Position numbers and translations under genes: made by a program
The notes under the pieces: generated by a model
Told to the model about the DNA's origin: nothing
Database searches by the model: none
Seen by the model: the letters and a program-made list of their open reading frames with translations, nothing else
Part shown: in pieces, positions 51,689 to 60,600 of the stretch
How the letters are laid out: each line of letters starts with the position of its first letter
Position numbering within the stretch: the stretch's first letter is position 1
Assembly: GCA_902778255.1 (NCBI GenBank)
Contig: CACYXD010000003.1
Coordinates: 1-64,000 of the forward strand
Length of the DNA stretch: 64,000 nucleotides
Direction: 5' to 3'
Source of the DNA: an uncultured Prevotellaceae bacterium
GTDB taxonomy: Bacteria > Bacteroidota > Bacteroidia > Bacteroidales > Bacteroidaceae

Positions 51689-54600
51689 ACGTCCGTTGAA
51701 GATATACACACCACTCTTGGTTGGACGCTTCTGCAGCTTCATACCGCTGATGCTGTACCACTGGCCGTCTGCGTATTCAGCCTTCACGAAGTTGATGGCT
51801 GTAGGCTGGTCGGGACTGCCGATGACGGCATTGGTCTTGAAGGTCATGATCTCACCAGTAGAAGCTACGATCTCGCCGTCACGCTCGATAGCGAACCAGA
51901 GTTTCTCCGGCTTGTCGGCAGCGATGCTCAGATAGAAGAGAGGTGAGAGGTCAGCGGTCAGAGGTGAGAGAATAGCTTCACCAACTGTCTCGCCATTAGC
52001 GAAGGCGATAAGTTTGTCACCGTCCTCGGTCTCAAATCCTTCAACCACGGCGCTCACGCTCATGGTGCTGCGTGCCTTGGCGGCAGCGGTGTAACTGGTA
52101 TTGGTCGTCCAGAGTTCACCGGCATTGCTGCCCAGTTCGAAGAACGGATAAGAGAACTTGGCGTCTGCCGCACTCTTGCGGAGCATCATGTAGCCCTCAC
52201 CGGGCTTCATGTACTGCAGCGAGCCGCGCCAGCGTCCGGTGTTGCCACTCTTGGTGAAGTAAGCAAACTCAGTGTGACTCTTGATCACGTCGCCCGGTTC
52301 AGCATAGTCGTAGTAGTCGCTCAGAGCCGTCTCGACGGTCAAGTTGACAACCGGTGTGTAGCCGATGCCGTTCCAACCCTGTTTCAGGTTGATGGTACGG
52401 GCATCCTTCTGCTTGATGACGCTACCCTCGATGGGGAATGTGCAGTCCTTCTGGACCTTGATGGCATACGCCTTCTTCGGTGAGATGACTACATTCGCGG
52501 TGCTGCCACCGGCCAGCCACTGACCATTCTCGTAGTTCAGCGTCAGCTTGCCGCCAAGTTCGGTCAGTACGTCGCCATCTGTCCAGCTCATGCCGCTCAG
52601 CAGTTTGTTCAGATCGAACAGACTCTCGCTCTGGATGTTGAACGATACCCAGTTCCAGCCCTCAGCCAGATAGAAGTTCTGGATGAAGCTGCTGCCACCT
52701 GTGAAACGTACGGGCGTGTCGCTGCCCAGCATGGCATCCTTCGCAAACGTGATGGCCGATTCTGGTGTCAGCACAATCTCACGACCAGTATTGTACTGCC
52801 ACAGACGGAAGTTCAGCTCGCGGCCGGTAGCCAGGCTGTCATAGACGGTCAGGTAGAGGCCCATCTCGCCAGTCAGTGTTGAGTTGCTGATGTTGGCAAA
52901 TCCGTGGCAAACGCCCTTGCTGTCGAAGGCACCCACGATGTCTCGAGCGTCAGTGTCAAGCTCATCATTGATATAAACCTGTCCGATGATGCTCATCGAG
53001 TTCGCCAGTAGGTTGCCATCTACCTTCTCTGCCCACTCAGGCTGCTCGCCCTCGATGGTCAGGTTGAGATAGAACGGTTCGCTAATGCCATCCTCGTCGG
53101 TCAGATAGATAATCTCGTTATAGGTACCGACATTCAGATCCTTGCTGACCTTGGCATTGACATAGCCCAGAGTCTGCGGAGCAATCACGTCGGTATAGCT
53201 GCTGAGTGCGAGCCACTTCGGACAGTTCTCAATGGTGTAGGTATGACTGATGGCGCTGCTGTTATAGAACGGCAGAGTCAGCAACTGATCGTCGTCCTCG
53301 CCCGTACCATATTTGATAGTATGGTCGAGACGGTTCACCAGCCACTCCAGACTGCTGTTGCTTACCAGGAAGACAGCGGTCTGTGGCGAAGCCATCGCAT
53401 TGCCGCGCTTGTCTTCTACATCACGGACGGTGACATAGAGATTGCGGCGGTTCAGCTTGGCAGCAGTCTCGTTCACGTTGACCAGCAGCTTATGACCCTC
53501 ACCCACGAAGCTGAACTTCAGGTTCTCCAGTTCCTCGAAGGGCACTACAGGAGCAGCCGTCTCGTCGGTGATGTGAGCTTGGATTACGTTGATAGAATCA
53601 ACGAACACGTAGTCACGTATCGGCGTGGTGGTCGGCTTGCGGGTCACAGGGTCTTCCTCATAGCGGATATTGCCGTCGGCATCCAGATGGATCTTCTTGC
53701 TATAAGCATAAGGCAACACCTCGATCTTGTTGTTCTTCTGACGCTCCTGACGGTCGAAGGCCAGGTAGGTCAGCAGACCAGCCTCATCGCCATACGGACT
53801 CTTCGTCGAGTAGGTCTTGACGAGCGACAGCGGCAGAGCCTGTGCAAAGAAGCAGAACTCATCGATGTTACCAGTCAGCCAGTTGCGGGTGTCGATGGTA
53901 ACAGTCTCTCCGTTAGCATTCTTCTCCTTATACTTGGCAGCACCAAGCATTGGGATACCACCACTGATAGCACCGAGGCTGTCGGCAGCAAACGTGGTGC
54001 GCAGCTCCTTATCGACGTAGATGTTAACCACGTTGACACCACGGTTCACCGTCATGGCGTAGTGGTGCCACTGTCCGTCACTCCAGTTGCCAGGAACCTG
54101 CATAGCGAAGCCGTTCGAACGGTACATCAGCTTCTCAGCCTCGAAGGCGATGTTGAATCTGTTCTGAGCACCATCCTCGGTCTTTGTACCGGCACCGTTG
54201 CTGACCAGTACACCACGACCGTTGCGGTCGGTCTTGAACCAGAACATCAGCGTATAGTCCTCTTCCTTCGTGCGGTTCATAGCGTTTGTTGTCAGCTCCA
54301 GACCCTCGTTGGCCAAGTGCAGTGAGTAGCCACGAGGTACAGCCCAGTTGGCACCCATCAGCTTAGCGTTGGCACCCTGCGTCTTGTCCATGATATAGTC
54401 GCCCGAGCCCTCATTCATCGGGTAGTAGTCCACCAGTCCGGTCTCATAGCCCGTCAGACGGCGGTAGCCATAGGTCGTTCCGATGAGTCCACCGTCCATG
54501 GCGCGATACCACAGGCGAGCCTCCATCATGCGGCCCTCGTAGTACTTGCTGTCCATGCGGTCGCCCTCGTTGGTGCGTCCGAAGATGAGCTTGCCCGTAC

Positions 54601-57600
54601 CAGTGTAGTGGGTCAGGAGTTTCTGCTTGCCCAGCATCTTGCCACCATTGTAGAAGGCAATGGAGTCGCTTGCGAGGTCAATGCTCATGGCCACCTGTGT
54701 GAAGATGCCCGTCTGGATGGCAGCGTCAGAGACATATTTGTCATCGTTGATGACGGCCTTCAGCTTGAAGTCATCGGTCAGCCACAGCTGCAGCTTCTGA
54801 CCATTCGTGCCGTGTGAGAACAGCGGCATGTCGCGCTTAGCGAGTGTGTCGGGCTCAATCATCATGTCGATGGTCAGGCTCTTGCCGTCGAAGTTACGAC
54901 GGGCCTCACTCTCTACGCTGGCCTGTCCCTTGAACTGCAGGCTTACGGCATCAGAGATATTGTCGTTGTTTGTTTCGCCTTTCACCTCGAAGTTGGTGAT
55001 GGCGCTCAAGTAGTTGTATTCGATATCTTCCGAGAAGTTGAACACGATGTTGTCGCCCTGTGTCAATACACCATTCGTAGGCTCAGGTGTACCGAACAGC
55101 TGCGGACGGCGGGTATCCTTCACACCGCTCAGAATCTTCGACGACGTGGTCAGGAACTCGTTGCCGTTGCGGCAGAAGAGCACGGCGCGCAGGTCGTAGG
55201 CTTTCTCCATCACCGTACCTTCACCATAGAAGTTGGTGACGATGTTACCATTCTCAGGAATCATCTCACGTTCGCCGCTGGCCTTGGTCATGAGCAGCGA
55301 GTCGGCATAGAACGAGCAGAGGTTGGTCCAACTGTCGTCGCCACGCTGCGACTCCTTATACTGGAACTCGATGTGGTCGAAGTTATGCTGGTGCTTGTCG
55401 AAGCCATCGATGGTGACAGGGATGAACCAGCCGCGCTTGTCGTCCTCGCTGGCATAGGTGTTCATCACCCACTTGTCGCCAGGCGACGAGATGTTCACCG
55501 GTCCGGCCTGACGCAGGAAGTGGACGTCGAAGGTTGCTTCCTCCCAAATGTGGTCGGGATCGGAACATGACATGAGGCCAAGTTTCAGACCCTCGTAGTC
55601 GAACTCGGTGCCTGCATAGACCTCCAGCGTTTTCTCTACCACTTCACCCGGGTACAGATAGAGGTTCCAACCCGAGCTGGTCATGGCGATACCATCGAGC
55701 ATCAGCTTAGCACCATTAGGATTTGACTTCGGATCCAGATTGAAGTTATAAAGGGCGACACTACCCGTAGCAGCCTCCGGCTGTTCGCTGTCGTTGGTCA
55801 GATAGACCTTGAAGCGAGCTGGTTTATCGATGGCCACACCGCTGATGCTCTGACGGTCAAGCGAAATCTTCGGATTCTGAATCTTCTTGGTACGCTCGTC
55901 GAGCAGATAGCCTGGGCTGTAGCCGATGGTACGGCGCTCACTCTCCCACGGGTTGACGGTAGCACCGCCACGCGTGCGATAGACGAAGCTGCGTGCATAG
56001 ATGGCTTCCGCCATCGTGCTTCCTCTCTTAATAAATGGCTGCACGAAGTCCGTCATGTTGTAGAAGTTCTGGTTCGAGTAGACATTCAGCGCGGTATTGC
56101 TCTTGATGGTGGCCGTATCGGTCAATGCCTTATAGACGTCGATGTTCAGGTGACTCTTCTTATCCATCACGATGTTGAAGGTCTCCTTGCGGCTATAGGC
56201 CTTCTCCTCAGTATCGATACCCTTCGTCGTAAAGTTAGCAATAGGCACGAGCCTGAACTGTGTGGTCTTGCCGGCAAAGATGACTTTCGTGCTAAATTCA
56301 TCGGCCTTGTCCGTACTGGTTTTTCCAGAAACTTGCGTCGCTTTATCGGTCTTGGCCCAGCCCTTTTCTATCAGCGCAGCCAACAACTTAATACCCAGCA
56401 TCGCACCAGCAGACAATCCATCGTCAAGACCGCCTGTGTCGAAGAATTGGTGACCTCTGACACCTGGCAGGCTGATAAAGTTTGAAATCGTGTAATCGCT
56501 TTCGAACTGTTCGCTATAGGTCACCTTTGTACCGCCGTCCACATCATAGTTGGCAAACGGTGTTGTGCCCAGAATGGTAGCCACCTTCTCACGTTCGTTC
56601 TTAGCAATCATCAGACCCCATGCCAACATGGTCTGACACTTCTCTGCCACCTCATCAATAGGCGTCGTGGTGGCACTGCTCGGTACATGAATGACATAGT
56701 TCATGCCGGGCTCTTCCTTCATGCTACTGGTATAGTAGTAGATGTCTCCGTCCTTTGTGTTGACGAGGCCGAAGTTATCATCATCCTCCGGAACCAGTGA
56801 ACGATAGACGGGCTTGCCCGTAGCGTCGGCCTTCTTCTGGGCATCTTCTGCCGTTCCGATGAACATCAAGGCACGGAGTTCCTTGATCTTTTCAGGGATA
56901 ATCTGGGTCAGGATGTGCTTCTGCGAGTGGACGAACTGTGAGGTCACCTCAGGGCCATAGCCGATAGACTCGTCGCGCACCAGATGGAACTTATTACCAT
57001 TCAGGTCCTTACCCTCGGCAATGTCTACCATCGAGCCGTAGTCATTGCTGTAGCCGCCTGTTGTACCGCCACCCAGTCGGCCCTTCAACTGCTGGAAGAT
57101 GCTGTCGGGGATGGCACGGATGGTACTCATGGGCTGAACGACGATGTTTTGCGTCATACCGATATACAGGTCGGCATCGGCTCCCACCATGTTCGGGTCG
57201 CTGCTGGTAGTGATGTCTTCATTCACGTTCATCGTGTAGGAGAAGGCACGATGGCCCTCAGCGTTAAGGGAATAATCGAACTCGAAGACCTTCGAGATAT
57301 CTGTGTTGTTCATGATACCGGTAGCTGTACCAACACCCTCAGGAGCAGAGACGACACCAGTAAAGCGATCCAGCATCGTACCATAGACCAAGGAGAATTG
57401 CAAGCCACCCTTCAAAGTGCAGTCGACCGAATAAGCGTACTTCAGCTTAGAGCCCTTGGACAGCGTAGCAGTACTGCCACCGCCTGGCGGGTCGCGGAGC
57501 ACGTCAATCAGCAGGGGCTGACCAGACACCAGTACGTCCTTGAAACCGCCCGTAGTAAACATGTTCAAGGTATAAGCCTTCAACGGTTCGGCCTCGTAGG

Positions 57601-60600
57601 TCGTACCGTTCTGCGTCAATGTCAGCGTCACGGTCTTCAGGGCATCGGCGCCAGTCATCAGACGTACTGTCTGGTCGGCAGTGATGTAGAAGTAGCCGCG
57701 ACCCACGCTGTCAAGTTCTACAACCTCAGGCGTAGGATCGTTCTTCATGCCGTTGTGTACGGTCACCTTGCCACCGCCAACAGGTACGATATCTACGATA
57801 CCTGTGCGTGTGTCATTATTATATCGATAGCGCTCGGCCACCTCCACCTGAACGGGATAGCGGCGGTTCAGACTGAACACCGGATAGCCGAAGGTGTAGT
57901 GAGTGGTATGACTGATGCTGTCATAGCGCGCCAGGGGAACCTCGATCTTATCGCTTCCTACGCTCGTTGACATGTAGCTCTTGTCGCCGAAGTAGTCGAA
58001 CGAGTCATAGCCTAACTGCTTATAGCTAATCTCCACAGGAGCGTGGTAGATGCGGTTATAGACGGCATTGTAGGTAGCCTGGAGCTCTTCAAATCTATTC
58101 TTATCGACATCGTAGAAGATACCTGTATAGGTCGTGTCAATGGCTGTGAGGCAATCGGTCAGGTCGATGACCTCGCTTGTCTGACCTTCCTGGAACAGTG
58201 TGGGATAACCCTCGCAATAGACCTGCTGTACCTTCCAACGGACTGGTGGCAGCATCAGCGTGTACTCACCCGTCACGGAGTCGGGCTTCACCGTCATGCG
58301 CTTGCGCTCCACCACAGCAGTAGTCTGGTGGCCATTGCCGCCAGCATGCGGGAAGGTGAGCTCGCGCGTCTTCAGGTCGGTGTTCAGGTTGTCGTAGACC
58401 AGCCACGACGTGTTGTCGCCCTCTAAAGTCATCACCATGGTCAGGTTGTTGCCCAGGTTGTTCTTCGAGAGGTTATTGTCCAAAGGCTTGCAGCCCTGGT
58501 CGTTACCACCTACTACACGACCTATCAGCTTCACCTTGGTAGCATCGTAGAAGTAGATGTCTGCTTCGTCCTTGGTGATGACAGCCATGTTCTTGTTCTT
58601 GTCCAGATAGTAGCCATCCTCGGTGAAACTGTGCTGGTCCATCCATACCTGAATGCTGTCCTGACCGTCGAGCACGCGGAATGAGAAACTACCGTCGAAG
58701 TCGGTCTCCACGAGTTTGCCCGCAGCGTCATAGATGTTATGGTCATCCACTTTGAAATGGGCACCCTTTACGGGGATGCTCGTGCCGTCGTACATCACAA
58801 AGCCTGAGAAACGGTGGCTGTTGATGATGGTAAACTCAGGTATCGATTCGTCGTTCTTCTTATCGTTAAAGGTAACGGTGTAGCGGGTCTTGCCATCTTC
58901 GAACTTGATGTTGCCGCGAACGGTTGGGCTCACAATGTATTCAATGTCCGACAGACCATTATATGGTAAGCCGTCGATGACGAAATAGCCCGTTTCATCG
59001 GTATTGGCCGTCATGGTAACGGCTTGGTCGTTCTCGTTGTCGGCCAGTTTATCGTGCGTCACCGTCACCTCAACGTCGGGCACACCCGTGCCGTCGTTGA
59101 GACGTACGTAGCCGGCCACGCGTCCTGTGTTCTTACAAGCGCCTGCCTTCACATCGGTCTCAGAGTGGTGCTTACCCTCACAGTCGGTGACGGCACGTAC
59201 CTTATATTCATAGCGCAGCAAGGGCGATACGCTCTTGTCCTCATAGCCCGTATTATCAAGGTTGTCGGCAACGAGTTCCCAGTCATTGTCGCCACTGCCT
59301 TCGATACGGCGGTAGACCTGGAAGTAGTCAACGACGCCTTCTACGTCCCATGTCAGCACGACGCTGCTCTGGCGGGTCTCCGTCATCAGCGTCTTACCAA
59401 TCTCACCATTGCCTTCATGGTAGAAGTTGTCAGCGGGCAGCTGGGGGTCGGGATAGGTAACGGGGTTGTATTCTTCCGTTGTCGTCATGATGGGATTGAG
59501 CTCAGAGCCGTCCAGCGTCCAACCAACCGTGAAGAACTGTGCCAGTTCTCCTTCCGAGGCGCCAATCAGGCTACTGCTCATCATAGGCAGCACCTTGTCG
59601 CCGTCCACATACCAAGCGGATCCCAGGCCGCTGGCCAAATCGCTGGCCGACAGCGAGCCGACGTTGTTCCACAGGTTGCGGTTGGCCATCTTGGGCACAG
59701 CCTTGTTACCACTCACTACCCAGCCAGAGCCCAGTTTCTGAACCATCTCTGATACATCGGAGGAAGCTTTGTCGATGTCGTACCATTCGCTCCTGTCTCC
59801 GTAGGAATAGTTATTATCGCTGACACCGTTATTACAAATACGCTGTCTCCACTCAAAACCGAGTGCTCTGGCGCCCACGTAGAAATATTGTCCGTTTTCC
59901 AGGCAATTGGTTACCGTAGCAAAACCAATATCGCCTGCATAGCCGATGAATGCTCCAACGTAGGAATTACTACCGAGTTTTCCATCGTCCCCAGCGCTGA
60001 TGGCGCCATCGAACAGACAGTTGTTGATGGTGTGATCAGTATCATGTCCGTGGCCGATGAAGCCGCCGGCATTCAGGTCGTTACAATGCATACTGCTCGA
60101 TACCCAGCAACTCTGGATGTTGGCGTTATAGCTGTTCCACACTAATGCGGCAAAGTAATCTCCGCCGCCGATAGAGCCATTGGGGGTTACCGTGAGGTGC
60201 AGGTTCTTGATGGTGTAGTCATGGGCAGAATTGAACAAGCTGCCACCACCACTTCTCATGGTCAGCGTATGGCCATTGCCATCGAAAATACCCTTGAAAT
60301 CATCAGCAGAATTATTTACTGTGAAGTCGGCATTCATGACGGCGTTCACGCTCTTCGTGCCGCGGTTTTTCAGTGCCGTCCGGAACTCTTCCCAGTCGCT
60401 GTCGTTTTCGAGGAGGTGGCAGAACTCCTTGGTGGCATAGCAGTTGTTGATTACCACGTGACCTCTTTCGTCCTGTCGTGCCCATGTCTCACTGAGTTCG
60501 GGGTCGGTTTTGACACTGGCGGGCATGAAGAGGCTGTTTTCGATGATTGCAAGGCTCCCTTCGTCAACCCAAGCGATGAAACCACCGTTTCCTATGCTCT

